Source: Nakamurella silvestris
Lineage (GTDB): Bacteria > Actinomycetota > Actinomycetes > Mycobacteriales > Nakamurellaceae
DNA: 64,000 nucleotides
NCBI GenBank assembly: GCA_003576535.1
Contig: QXCQ01000126.1
Coordinates: forward strand, 32,011 to 96,010
Direction: 5' to 3'
The translations under genes were made by a program, and so were the position numbers. Positions 21,237 to 29,901 of this stretch are shown here, piece by piece. The first letter of the stretch is position 1; every line of letters starts with the position of its first letter. Below the pieces are notes generated by a model. It saw nothing but the letters and a program-made list of their open reading frames with translations, was not told the origin of the DNA and did no database searches.

Positions 21237-21398
21237 GTGGCGAAGAAACCCAAAAAGAAGTGCTGCGTTTCGAAGCCGCGGTGCACCCGCTGTCCCTTGC
21301 GCATGTTGGCCGAGGGCACGCTCCCTCAGGGGTACACCGTCAAGAAGCGCAAGCTGGTCAAGGTGAAGAAGGCCGACAAGAAGGTCAAGCAGGCCTGA
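21237..21398 (+). CDS. 53-residue Lys/Cys-rich conserved small protein
   Basis: A GTG-initiated frame encodes a very basic protein that begins MAKKPKKKCCVSKPRCTRCP and ends in a lysine-rich tail. Four cysteines (CC, then CTRC) could bind zinc or a metal cluster. I recall similar short proteins annotated as hypothetical in other actinobacteria, but I know of no function. Its last 14 bases overlap the end of the convergent membrane-protein gene. High lysine content in a high-G+C genome, with AAG used almost throughout, supports real coding. Confidence 0.7.
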   Translation: MAKKPKKKCCVSKPRCTRCPLRMLAEGTLPQGYTVKKRKLVKVKKADKKVKQA

Positions 21399-22437
21399 GA
21401 TCACCCCGTGCCCGCGAGCGGATGACGATCAGTGTGATCGCCCCTGCCCCCAGCACCAGCCACAGTTTGACGAACCGGTAGATCAGCACGGCGCTCACCG
21501 CCAACGCCGTCGGCACCCCGGCGGCCACCAGGGCCATACTGAGCGCGGCCTCCACCACCCCGAGGCCACCGGGGGTCAACCCCAGGGTCGAGGTGCCGGC
21601 ACCGGCGGCCCAGGCCAGCAGGAACCCGTGCCACGGTATCGGCGCCCCGACCGCGTACAGGGCGCACAACAGGCACCCGATGTCGGCCAGGCGGTTGGAC
21701 AGCGCGAACCGGCTCGCCCGACTGAGATCGTTCCTGCTCAACCGGAAATGGGCGATCCGCTCGACCGCGAGTCCGGCTGCCAGCGCCACCCCCTCGACGG
21801 GTCGGCGGGTGAGGCGGCGTCCGGTACGCAGGAGCGCTGCGAGCAGACCGGTCACCGTGCGGCGGATCGCGGGGTGTCCGAGACCGAAGATCGCCAGCAG
21901 GATCGGCAACACCCCGCCGAGCATGGTCACCAGGCCCGCCGCAGCCACCCCCACCGACCCCGACATCAGTGCCCCGACGGCGGAGAGGCTGAAGAGGGCG
22001 ACGGTGGAAAACAGTCCGGCAACGGCCAGAGACCAAGCCGCGACGGCCTTCTCGGCTCCGATGCGCTGGAACCGCTGGTAGGAGAACACCGCTGAGGCCG
22101 CAGTCCCGACGATCGGCAGGGAGGCCGAGATGGCGTTGCCGGCATAAGTGGTGGCCAGCACCGCCGGGTAGTCGGGCCGACCGCCGTCCACCGCGAGCAG
22201 CCTGCGTTGGAGTCGGGCCAGCGCACTGACCGACGCGGCCTGGCAGACCACGGCGGCCCCGACCCACGCCCAGTTGGCCTCCCGCAGCACGGCAGGCAGG
22301 GTTCCCAGGTGATCCCACTGCCAGTACACCAGCGCCGCCACCCCGACCAGGACGAGCAGACCCAGCAGCAGGGCGTTCCGGCGGGCGCGAGAGCCACCGG
22401 AACGCCCGTCACGGGAAGGTTCACCGTGTCGATCCAC
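21385..22437 (-). CDS. Lysylphosphatidylglycerol synthase-like transmembrane (UPF0104) protein
   Basis: A 350-residue polytopic membrane protein with about eight hydrophobic segments matching the LPG_synthase_TM family: YAGNAISASLPIVGTAASAVFSYQRF (residues 98-123) and AGAGTSTLGLTPGGLGVVEAAL (282-303) are the typical conserved loops. Only the membrane part is present; there is no C-terminal aminoacyl-transferase domain, so it is probably a lipid flippase-like or uncharacterised member. Its start lies six bases after the MFS transporter stop, so it should be co-transcribed with the efflux gene. Confidence 0.85.
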   Translation of the reverse strand: MDRHGEPSRDGRSGGSRARRNALLLGLLVLVGVAALVYWQWDHLGTLPAVLREANWAWVGAAVVCQAASVSALARLQRRLLAVDGGRPDYPAVLATTYAGNAISASLPIVGTAASAVFSYQRFQRIGAEKAVAAWSLAVAGLFSTVALFSLSAVGALMSGSVGVAAAGLVTMLGGVLPILLAIFGLGHPAIRRTVTGLLAALLRTGRRLTRRPVEGVALAAGLAVERIAHFRLSRNDLSRASRFALSNRLADIGCLLCALYAVGAPIPWHGFLLAWAAGAGTSTLGLTPGGLGVVEAALSMALVAAGVPTALAVSAVLIYRFVKLWLVLGAGAITLIVIRSRARGDLRPA

Positions 22438-22443
22438 CGCCGG

Positions 22444-23955
22444 TCAGCGGTCGGCGGTGACGACGACCGGGTCCGTACCGGCCGCGGCCCGACGCACCGC
22501 GGGCAGGGCCAGCGAGGTCAGCACGGCCAGGGCGGCCACCGCAGCGCAGATCCAGAAACTCGTGGTGAAGGACTGATCGGACGGCAGGCCCGTCGGTGAG
22601 GCACCGGAGGTCAGCACCGCGGCGATCACCGCGGTGCCGATACTGCTGCCGATGGTCCTGGCGATGGTGTTGACACCGGTGGCTTCGCCGGTCTGCGCCG
22701 CCGGCACACTCTCGATGATCGCGTTCGACATCGCGGCGAAAGCCAGACCGATACCGGCTCCGACCAGTACCCCGGAGGCGACGATCTGCCAGAGCGCGTG
22801 GTGCGACACAGCCGGCACCACAAAGCCGATGGTCACCAGTACGGTGCCGGCGATCATCGGCACCTTCGGGCCGTACCGCCGGTTCAGCAGTCCGGACAGC
22901 GGACCGAACACCACCATCATCACAACGGTGGGCAGCAGGAAGAGTCCGGCATCGGAGACGGATTCACCGAACCCGAAACCGGTGGCGGTCGGCAGCTGCA
23001 GCAGCCTGGGCACCAGCAGGAAGGTCCCGAACATCGCGAAGCCCAGGATCATCGCGACGAGGTCGGTGGTCCAGACGCCGCGGATGGTCATCAGGCGCAT
23101 GTCGATGAGCGGCTCGCTCACCCGGCGCTCGAAGGAGACGAAGACGACCAGCGCCACCGCGCCGAGGGCGAGCAGACCCAGGGTCTTCAGGTCGCCCCAG
23201 CCCCAGGCCTGGCCCTTGCTGATCGCCAGGAGCAGCGAGACCAGTGCCACCGTGAGGATTCCCGCGCCGACCGTGTCGAGGCGGCCGGGGGTGCGCACCG
23301 GGGATTCCGACATGCCGAAGATCACTCCGAGCAGGGCGATCACGACCAGGACCAACGGGAACCAGAACAACCAGTGCCAGGACAGGTTCTCCACGATCGG
23401 GCCGGCGGCGACGATGCCCACACCGGCTCCGACACCGAAGATCGCCGACAGCAGACCGACGGTGACGCCGACCTTCTCCTTGGGCAGTTCGTCCCGGACG
23501 ATGCCGATGGACAGGGGCAGGATCGCCCCGGCCGCACCCTGCAGGACCCGCGCGAGGATCAGCACCCCGAGGTTGGGGGCGAGGGCGGCCAGCAAGGTGC
23601 CCACGGTCAGGACCGAGAGCACGATGATGAGCACCTTGCGCTTGCCCACCATGTCGCCGAGGCGGCCGAGGATCGGCGTCAGCACGGAGGCCGAGAGCAG
23701 GTAGGCCGTGATCACCCAGCTCGCGTCCGCGGTCGACGCCTGGAGGTCGTCCGCCAGGGTTCCCAGGGCCGGTGCCACCAGGGACTGCAGAACGGCGAAG
23801 GCGAGTCCGCCGAGGGAGAGGAACAGGACGAGGAGGCCGGTGTGGGTGGCGGGGGCCGACGGTTCGACGGTCGTGGCGGACGAGCCGGTGGCGGCGCGAC
23901 CCGCGGGCCGCTTGTCCGCGAGGCGTTTCCCGGCCGGGACTGGTGTGGTGGGCAT
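22444..23955 (-). CDS. MFS drug-efflux transporter (DHA2-type, 14 TM)
   Basis: A 503-residue major facilitator with about 14 helices. The loop LGRLGDMVGKRKVL between helices 2 and 3 is the MFS signature, and PILGRLGD plus LILARVLQGAAGAILPLSIGI are typical of the DHA2 (EmrB/QacA) group. Substrates are likely lipophilic drugs or metabolites, not predictable further. The ATG at 23955 is preceded by AAGGA. The gene is divergent from a TetR gene; the shared 115-base region holds a long inverted repeat, the usual layout for a repressor and its efflux pump. Confidence 0.92.
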   Translation of the reverse strand: MPTTPVPAGKRLADKRPAGRAATGSSATTVEPSAPATHTGLLVLFLSLGGLAFAVLQSLVAPALGTLADDLQASTADASWVITAYLLSASVLTPILGRLGDMVGKRKVLIIVLSVLTVGTLLAALAPNLGVLILARVLQGAAGAILPLSIGIVRDELPKEKVGVTVGLLSAIFGVGAGVGIVAAGPIVENLSWHWLFWFPLVLVVIALLGVIFGMSESPVRTPGRLDTVGAGILTVALVSLLLAISKGQAWGWGDLKTLGLLALGAVALVVFVSFERRVSEPLIDMRLMTIRGVWTTDLVAMILGFAMFGTFLLVPRLLQLPTATGFGFGESVSDAGLFLLPTVVMMVVFGPLSGLLNRRYGPKVPMIAGTVLVTIGFVVPAVSHHALWQIVASGVLVGAGIGLAFAAMSNAIIESVPAAQTGEATGVNTIARTIGSSIGTAVIAAVLTSGASPTGLPSDQSFTTSFWICAAVAALAVLTSLALPAVRRAAAGTDPVVVTADR

Positions 23956-23977
23956 GTTCGATTCCTTGGAGCCGTAA

Positions 23978-24041
23978 GTAAACAACTGCTGACTTGCCTC
24001 AGTATCCGCGCGGATTCCACCACAAGTCAACAGACGTTTAC
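23978..24041. promoter_or_regulatory. Inverted repeat in the MFS/TetR intergenic region (candidate operator)
   Basis: GTAAACAACTGCTGACTTG (23978-23996) and the reverse complement of CAAGTCAACAGACGTTTAC (24023-24041) agree at 16 of 19 positions. The arms flank a 26-base spacer between the two divergent starts, where a TetR repressor would bind. The arms may also carry the -35 boxes of the two promoters (TTGACTTG-like). Confidence 0.65.
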
Positions 24042-24070
24042 GTCACACCGGGACCGGCTACCCTGGGTCG

Positions 24071-24700
24071 ATGAGTGCCGCACAGGACGACCACCGCCCC
24101 GAGGCCGGAACGGACCCCCGGGCCCCCCGCCGCCGGGACGCGGCCGGGACCAGGCAGCTCCTGCTGGAATCGGCCCGGGACCTCTTCGCCACCAACGGGT
24201 ACCGCGCCACCACCGTCCGCGACATCAGCGAGGCGGCGGGAGTGAACGTCGCCCTGATCAACCGCTACTTCACCTCCAAGGTCGGCCTCTTCCAAGCCTG
24301 CCTGTCCGGCGCCGTCAACGAGTTGGGCGCGGTCCCGCGGAACATCTCCCTGGAGCAGATCTCCTCGCGGATCACCGCCCAGCTGGCCGGGGTCGACAAG
24401 GCCAGGCACCCCCACCAGCTGCTGCTGCTCCTGCGGACCTCCGGGGACGAACAGGCCGAGGAGATCCGGCTGGGCATCCTGCACTCCTTCGCCGAACGCC
24501 TGGCCTCGGCCGCCGGCTGGGAACCGGAGGACCCGGACAGCGATCGGATGCTTCTCCACGCCCAGGTCGCACTCTCCGCGGCCCTGGGGATCTCCCTGCT
24601 CCGCGCCTCCACGGGTTTGGAGCCGTTGGCCTCGGCGGGGGAACAGGAACTGGCCGAGCCTTTTCACCGGTTGATCACCGCGTTGCTGTCGCGGACCTGA
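24071..24700 (+). CDS. TetR-family transcriptional regulator
   Basis: A 209-residue regulator with an N-terminal helix-turn-helix domain: RQLLLESARDLFATNGYRAT, TVRDISEAAGVNVALINRYF and TSKVGLFQACL (about residues 28-78), followed by a helical ligand-binding domain that ends LITALLSRT. The divergent MFS pump and the inverted repeat between the two genes indicate that it represses the pump and itself until a substrate binds. The first 25 residues are a disordered Asp/Pro/Arg-rich tail; the start at 24071 lacks a strong ribosome-binding site and the transcript may be nearly leaderless. Confidence 0.9.
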   Translation: MSAAQDDHRPEAGTDPRAPRRRDAAGTRQLLLESARDLFATNGYRATTVRDISEAAGVNVALINRYFTSKVGLFQACLSGAVNELGAVPRNISLEQISSRITAQLAGVDKARHPHQLLLLLRTSGDEQAEEIRLGILHSFAERLASAAGWEPEDPDSDRMLLHAQVALSAALGISLLRASTGLEPLASAGEQELAEPFHRLITALLSRT

Positions 24701-24757
24701 CCTGCACCTGGACCACCCGCCTGGCATCAACGGGCCCGGCACCCATACGATGGGCCC

Positions 24758-24922
24758 GCCGTGGTGTTCGGGAAGCCGGTGAGATACCGGCGCGGCCCTC
24801 GCCACTGTGAACGGGAAGTTGCTGGTTCATCTCGACCCTCGCGGGCGAAGCCACTGGATGTGCAGACATCTGGGAAGGCGAACCAGGAGCGTCGACCCGT
24901 CAGCCAGGAGACCGGCCACGGC
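24758..24922 (+). ncRNA. Cobalamin (B12) riboswitch upstream of an ABC importer operon
   Basis: Outer helix GCCGTGG (24758-24764) pairs with CCACGGC (24916-24922). Between them are GGGAAGCCGGTGAGATACCG, CGCGGCCCTCGCCACTG, GAAGCCACTGGATG, GGGAAGGCGAACC and AGCCAGGAGACCGG, the conserved blocks of the cobalamin riboswitch. The GGAGG ribosome-binding site of the first gene follows at 24950, within reach of a small hairpin, so control could be translational. Confidence 0.93.
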
Positions 24923-24961
24923 GCTGTCATGCGTCATCCACGAGGTCCTGGAGGCAAGGTA

Positions 24962-26599
24962 ATGCATTCTGTTTTCGCGCGCCCGAAACACGTCCGACGG
25001 TGGTCCGTCGCGGCCTGTGTGATCGGCCTGATCGTCTCCGGCTGCTCCACCGCGAGCACCACCGACCGACCCGCCCCACCCACCACCGCACCGGTCGGCG
25101 GTACCACGACCGACCCCGGCACCACCGCAGGACGACCGAGCACCCCGGCCGCCCTGACGATCAGCACCGGTTTCGCCATCGACGACCTCGACCCGTTGGA
25201 AAACGGCTTCTGGGGCAACGAGTTCGGATACGCCGAACTGTTGATGAAGCCGACCCTGTCCGGGGTGCCCACCCCGTGGCTCCTGTCCTCGCTGACCAAC
25301 ACCGATGCCACGGTATGGGTCCTCACCCTGAAGGACGGCATCACCTTCCAGAACGGCTCCGCCCTGGACGCCGCGGCACTGGCCGCCGTGATGGACTACC
25401 AGTTGACCGAGAACCCCTCCCTGGCCTCCACTCTGGCCGGCGCCACGGTGGAGGCCACCGGCCCGGACCAGGTCACCCTGACCACCGCGAAGGCCACACC
25501 GAACATGCCCAACATCCTGGCGGCCGAAGGCATGTTCACCATCTACGACCAGGCCGCCTACCTGAAGGCCAAGGGCGATCCGAAGGCCCTGATCACGGCC
25601 AAGATCTACACCGGCCCCTACGTCGTCGAATCGCTCAGCCCCGAAAAGGCCGAACTGGCCCCGAATCCGACCTACTGGGCAGGTGAGCCGGGTCTGTCCG
25701 ACCTGAGCATCCTGTTCGTCCCGGACGCCCAGGCCCGCATCCTTGCCGTGCAGAACGGGGAGGCCGATCTCGCCCTGTACCCGCCGACCGCGGCGGCCGT
25801 CACCTTCCAGGGCCGGGACGATTCCTTCTACCTGACGGGCACCCCTACCGGGCCCACCTTCCAGCTGGTCCCGAACACCAAGGACCCGGTGATCGCCGAC
25901 GCCGCCGTCCGCCGCGCCCTGTACCTGGCGGTCGACTACACCGAGTTGGCAACGGATGTCATGGACGGCCTCTACGAGCCTGCCACCGGCCTGTACTCCC
26001 CCCGCGTCCCCTGGGCCGTCGAAACCCAGCACACCGATCTGGCGGCCGCCGGACAGGAGCTGGACGGGGCCGGCTGGAAGCTCGGCAGTGACGGCATCCG
26101 CGAGAAGGACGGCAAGAAGCTCGCGCTGCAGACCCTGACCTATCCGCAGCAGCCCGACTCGGACACCCTGGCCCTCGCGGTGCAGGCGCAGTTCAAGAAG
26201 GTGGGCATCGACCTGAGCATCCGGCAGGTGCCGGACATCGAGGCGGAGATGACGGACTCGAGCGACTGGCAGCTCGCCATCGCCGGCAACGGTTTCGTCT
26301 CCTTCGGCGGCGATCCGATCACCCCGTTGCAGAACTACCTGCGCTCCGGCGGCTCGCGGAACTTCGCCAAGGTGGCCGACCCCGAACTCGACAGCCTGAT
26401 CGACACGATCGCGGTCACCGTCGATGACGAGGCCCGGTACGCGCACCTGCGCGACCTGCAGAAGTACGTCGCCGACAAGGCGTACCTGGGTTATCTCGGT
26501 ATGCGGCTGCCGAATGTGGTGGTGGGCGAGCGGATGAAGGACTTCCAGGTCCCGACTGCCCTGTTGTGGGTGACCGCCGAGACGGTTGTCACCAATTAG
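24962..26599 (+). CDS. Substrate-binding lipoprotein of a peptide/nickel-type ABC importer (SBP family 5)
   Basis: A 545-residue lipoprotein: signal peptide with lipobox IVSGC (Cys28), a Thr/Pro linker to about residue 60, then a family 5 solute-binding domain (LEPNP-style KAELAPNPTYWAGEPG, VRRALYLAVDYTELA, LAVQAQFKKVGIDLSIRQV). Family members bind peptides, nickel or cobalt chelates, or other small ligands outside the membrane. It has a GGAGG site seven bases before the ATG; an in-frame ATG at 24929 also exists. The cobalamin riboswitch just upstream predicts repression by B12, so cobalt, a cobalt chelate or a corrinoid is the likely cargo rather than peptides. The four following genes overlap head to tail. 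Confidence 0.9.
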   Translation: MHSVFARPKHVRRWSVAACVIGLIVSGCSTASTTDRPAPPTTAPVGGTTTDPGTTAGRPSTPAALTISTGFAIDDLDPLENGFWGNEFGYAELLMKPTLSGVPTPWLLSSLTNTDATVWVLTLKDGITFQNGSALDAAALAAVMDYQLTENPSLASTLAGATVEATGPDQVTLTTAKATPNMPNILAAEGMFTIYDQAAYLKAKGDPKALITAKIYTGPYVVESLSPEKAELAPNPTYWAGEPGLSDLSILFVPDAQARILAVQNGEADLALYPPTAAAVTFQGRDDSFYLTGTPTGPTFQLVPNTKDPVIADAAVRRALYLAVDYTELATDVMDGLYEPATGLYSPRVPWAVETQHTDLAAAGQELDGAGWKLGSDGIREKDGKKLALQTLTYPQQPDSDTLALAVQAQFKKVGIDLSIRQVPDIEAEMTDSSDWQLAIAGNGFVSFGGDPITPLQNYLRSGGSRNFAKVADPELDSLIDTIAVTVDDEARYAHLRDLQKYVADKAYLGYLGMRLPNVVVGERMKDFQVPTALLWVTAETVVTN

Positions 26600-27554
26600 G
26601 CACTCGGTGATCGCCCGCCTCCGGCAGACCCTGATCACCTTGGTGGGCGGGAGTTTCCTGGTCTGGGCGCTGTTGCTGATGGTTCCGGGTGATCCCGCCG
26701 GGCGAGTGCTGCTGGCCCGCGGGATCACCGAACCGGACCCGGCAGCGGTCGGCGCGGTCCGTCAGGAGCTAGGGCTCGACGAGCCTTTCCTGCAGCGGTA
26801 TCTCAGCTGGCTCTGGCATGCCCTCGGCGGAGACTTCGGGGTCTCCTGGACCACCGGTCGCGCCGTCGGTGACGAGTTCGCGCTCCGACTGCCCGCCACC
26901 GCACGGTTGATGGCGGCGGCGGTGGTTCTCGCCGCCCTGCTGGCCGCGGCACTGGCTCTGCTGGCCGTGTCGGGACATGGTCGATGGCCGGACAGGTTGT
27001 CCCGCAGCCTGTCCCTGCTGATGCTCGTGGTCCCCGGCTTCCTGCTGGCGGTGGTGCTGCTCGACATCGTGGTGCTGCGGCTGGGCTTCGGACGGGTGAT
27101 CAGCGACGGAACCTGGGGCACGGTGTTCCTGCCGGCGCTGACCCTGGCCCTGGCCACGGCGGCCGGCTGGTCCCGGGTACTGCGGTCGAGCCTGCTCCAG
27201 GCGCGGGCGGAGCCCTACCTGCAGGTCGCCACGGCACGGGGCGGTTCCCCCGTCCGCCGGCTCTTCGTCCACGAGCTCCCGGCGGCCCTGCCGCCGTTCC
27301 TGACGCTCGTCGGGCTCGGCACGGCCGGCCTGCTCGGCGGGGCGCCGATCGTCGAATCCGTCTTCACCTGGCCGGGTATCGGCCGGTACGTCGTCACCGC
27401 CATCGACGCCCGCGACGCCCCGGTGATCGCCGGCTACACCTTGCTCGCGGTGTTCATCTACGTGGTGGTGAGCACGGGTGTCGACCTGTTGGTACGACGG
27501 TTGGACCCACGGCTGACCACCGGTCCGCGGACCGCGAAGGCGGGTGCCCGATGA
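26586..27554 (+). CDS. ABC importer permease 1 (DppB/NikB type)
   Basis: A 322-residue inner-membrane permease with about six helices. The N-terminal GSFLVWALLLMVPGDPAG matches DppB/NikB, and the EAA loop is seen as YLQVATARGGSPVRRLFVHELPAAL near residue 220. It pairs with the next gene to form the channel. The TTG at 26586 overlaps the binding-protein stop by 14 bases; a GTG at 26607 is an alternative start. It forms part of the riboswitch-controlled operon. Confidence 0.9.
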   Translation: MSPIRHSVIARLRQTLITLVGGSFLVWALLLMVPGDPAGRVLLARGITEPDPAAVGAVRQELGLDEPFLQRYLSWLWHALGGDFGVSWTTGRAVGDEFALRLPATARLMAAAVVLAALLAAALALLAVSGHGRWPDRLSRSLSLLMLVVPGFLLAVVLLDIVVLRLGFGRVISDGTWGTVFLPALTLALATAAGWSRVLRSSLLQARAEPYLQVATARGGSPVRRLFVHELPAALPPFLTLVGLGTAGLLGGAPIVESVFTWPGIGRYVVTAIDARDAPVIAGYTLLAVFIYVVVSTGVDLLVRRLDPRLTTGPRTAKAGAR

Positions 27555-28411
27555 CGCCCCCGGCCCCGACCACGCGGTCGGGTCGGACAGGTCTGTGGTC
27601 CCGGCTCTGGTCCCACGGTGCCGGCCGAACCGGTCTGCTGATCGCCGGCGCCGTCCTGCTGGTCCTGTTGGTCGGCCCGTTCCTGACCACCGATCCCGAC
27701 ATCCCGAACTACACCGGCAAATTGCTCCCGCCCTCCGGCGAACACTGGCTAGGCACCGATCTGGCCGGCCGTGACCTGCTGGCGCGCACACTTTCCGGGG
27801 GACGCACCTCCCTCGGTGCCGCCCTGCTGGTGTGCGCCATCACCACCACCCTCGGGCTGCTCGTCGGAACGATCTCGGCCCTCGTCGGCGGGATCGTCGA
27901 CACCGTACTGTGCCGGATCGTCGACATCCTCCTCGGCCTGCCGTCCTTGGTGCTGACCCTGGCCGTGGTCGGGGCGTTGGGGCCCGGTTTCGGGAATCTC
28001 GTCCTGGCCATGTCGGTCAGCGGCTGGGCGGGGTTGGCCCGGTTGGCCAGATCGGTCGCCCTGTCCGCGGTCTCACGCCCCGACGTCACCGCCGCACGGA
28101 TGGCCGGGGCCGGGCCGGTGCGGGTCACCGTCGGCCATGTGCTTCCGGCCGTCACCGCACAGGTTCTCGTCGCCGCGACCATGGACATCGGATCCGTCGT
28201 CCTGGCCCTCGGCGGACTGTCCTTCCTCGGGCTCGGCGCCCAGCCGCCCACTGCCGAATGGGGGAACATGCTCTCGGACTCACGACTGACCCTGACCACC
28301 GCACCCTGGCAGGTCCTCGGCCCTGGTCTCGGGTTGATCGCCTGTATTTCGGCCGCCGTCCTGATCAGCGACGCCCTGCGCGACATCACCGACCCGGCGG
28401 CGGCCCGATGA
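27551..28411 (+). CDS. ABC importer permease 2 (DppC/NikC type)
   Basis: A 286-residue permease with an N-terminal helix (about 27-45), the LGTDLAGRDLLAR motif after it, and five more helices. The EAA loop reads VTAARMAGAGPVRVTVGHVLP. LGLGAQPPTAEWGNML is a close match to the DppC/NikC C-terminal signature. ATGA overlaps the previous stop, so translation is coupled. Together with permease 1 and the fused ATPase it makes a complete importer. Confidence 0.92.
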   Translation: MTPPAPTTRSGRTGLWSRLWSHGAGRTGLLIAGAVLLVLLVGPFLTTDPDIPNYTGKLLPPSGEHWLGTDLAGRDLLARTLSGGRTSLGAALLVCAITTTLGLLVGTISALVGGIVDTVLCRIVDILLGLPSLVLTLAVVGALGPGFGNLVLAMSVSGWAGLARLARSVALSAVSRPDVTAARMAGAGPVRVTVGHVLPAVTAQVLVAATMDIGSVVLALGGLSFLGLGAQPPTAEWGNMLSDSRLTLTTAPWQVLGPGLGLIACISAAVLISDALRDITDPAAAR

Positions 28412-29901
28412 GCACCCCGGCCCTGGACCTGACGCAGCTGACCGTCACCTACCGGAGCGGAACCGCGGCCCTGAACGGCATCGACCTGCGGGTGGAGGAC
28501 GGGGAGTGTCTGGCCGTGATCGGCGAATCCGGTTGCGGCAAAAGCACCCTGGTGAAGGCCTGCCTCGGGCTGTTGCCCTTCGGTGCCCGGATCGGCGGCG
28601 GGATCACCGTGGCCGGAACGCCGATGGTCGGGGCGACCCAACACCAGTGGCGTGAGCTGCGGGGGTCCCGGATCGGCTACGTCGCCCAGGACCCGTACGC
28701 CTCCTGCGACCCGCTCCGGACCGTGCACCACCACGTCCGGCAGGCCTGGCGGGCCAAGGGACTGAAGCCGGAACACGGCGAGATCCCGGCCCGATTGGAG
28801 GATCTCGGGGTGGCCGCCGAACGTCTGGATGCCCACCCGCACACCTGGTCCGGTGGCATGTTGCAGCGCGCCACCATCACCGCGGCCACAGCCCTCGGCC
28901 CGTCGCTGATCCTCGCCGACGAGCCCACCAGCGCCCTGGACACCGAACTGTCCACCGATGTGCTCACCGCGCTGCGGGAACGATCGGCCGCACTGCTGCT
29001 GATCTCCCACGACCTGTCGCTGGTCGCCGCCCACGCCGATCGGATCGCCATCATCGACGGGGGCCGGATCGTGGAATGCGGCCCGACGAACCGGGTCATC
29101 GCCGCACCACAGCATCGGCAGACCCGGAAACTGCTCGCCGCCGCCCGGGTCGGCCCGGGCGGCTCGGCCATCACCCGGACCAGGTCGACACCACCACCTC
29201 GCACCCCGGCACCGGTGGTGGAACTGGACGGCGTGAGCCGCACCTACCGGCGGGGGCGGGCAGTCGTCCCCGCCGTCCGGAATGTCTCCCTGCGCATCGA
29301 GGCGGGCGAGATCCTCGGTCTGGCCGGCAGATCCGGATCCGGGAAGTCCACCCTGCTCCGACTCGTCGCCGGGATGGAACGACCGGACGGGGGCTCGGTC
29401 CGGATGTCCGGTTCGCCCGTGTGGGCCGCCCGGTCCCGGACACCGCGGTGGCCTCGGCCCGGGTACGTCATGCCGGTCTTCCAGGATGCGGTGGCCAGTC
29501 TGGACCGGCGCTGGCCGCTCTGGCGCAGCATCACCGAACCGCTCTCCTTCACCGCCGATCCTCCCGATCGGGCCGGTCGACGCCGTCTCGCCCGCGAGGA
29601 ACTGGACCGGATCGGGCTGGCCGATCTGCCGGTCGACGCCCTCCCCGGGCAGCTGTCGGTGGGCCAGTGCCAGCGGGTGGCCATCGCCCGGGCCTTGATC
29701 GCCGGCCCGACCCTGGTGGTGGCGGACGAGCCGACCGCCGCCCTGGACGTGGTCGCGGCCTCGGTGATCACCGAGATGCTCGGCCGGGCGGCCGAACGGG
29801 GCTGTGCCATCGTGGTGGTGAGCCACGACCTCCCGCGACTGGCCGGCTTCACCCATCGCATCCTCACCATCGAGCCACCGGGAAGGACGGAGCTGCCATG
29901 A
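28408..29901 (+). CDS. Fused double ATPase of the ABC importer (DppD-DppF type)
   Basis: A 497-residue protein with two ABC ATPase domains in one chain. Domain 1 has Walker A GESGCGKST (39-47), signature WSGGMLQR and Walker B LILADEPTSALD. Domain 2, from about residue 270, has GRSGSGKST, LSVGQCQR (an unusual variant of LSGGQ) and VVADEPTAALD. Both His-switch motifs (LISHDLSL, VVSHDLPR) are present, so both sites could be active. Fusion of the two ATPases replaces the usual separate D and F genes. It starts on an ATGA overlap with the permease stop. Confidence 0.92.
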   Translation: MSTPALDLTQLTVTYRSGTAALNGIDLRVEDGECLAVIGESGCGKSTLVKACLGLLPFGARIGGGITVAGTPMVGATQHQWRELRGSRIGYVAQDPYASCDPLRTVHHHVRQAWRAKGLKPEHGEIPARLEDLGVAAERLDAHPHTWSGGMLQRATITAATALGPSLILADEPTSALDTELSTDVLTALRERSAALLLISHDLSLVAAHADRIAIIDGGRIVECGPTNRVIAAPQHRQTRKLLAAARVGPGGSAITRTRSTPPPRTPAPVVELDGVSRTYRRGRAVVPAVRNVSLRIEAGEILGLAGRSGSGKSTLLRLVAGMERPDGGSVRMSGSPVWAARSRTPRWPRPGYVMPVFQDAVASLDRRWPLWRSITEPLSFTADPPDRAGRRRLAREELDRIGLADLPVDALPGQLSVGQCQRVAIARALIAGPTLVVADEPTAALDVVAASVITEMLGRAAERGCAIVVVSHDLPRLAGFTHRILTIEPPGRTELP

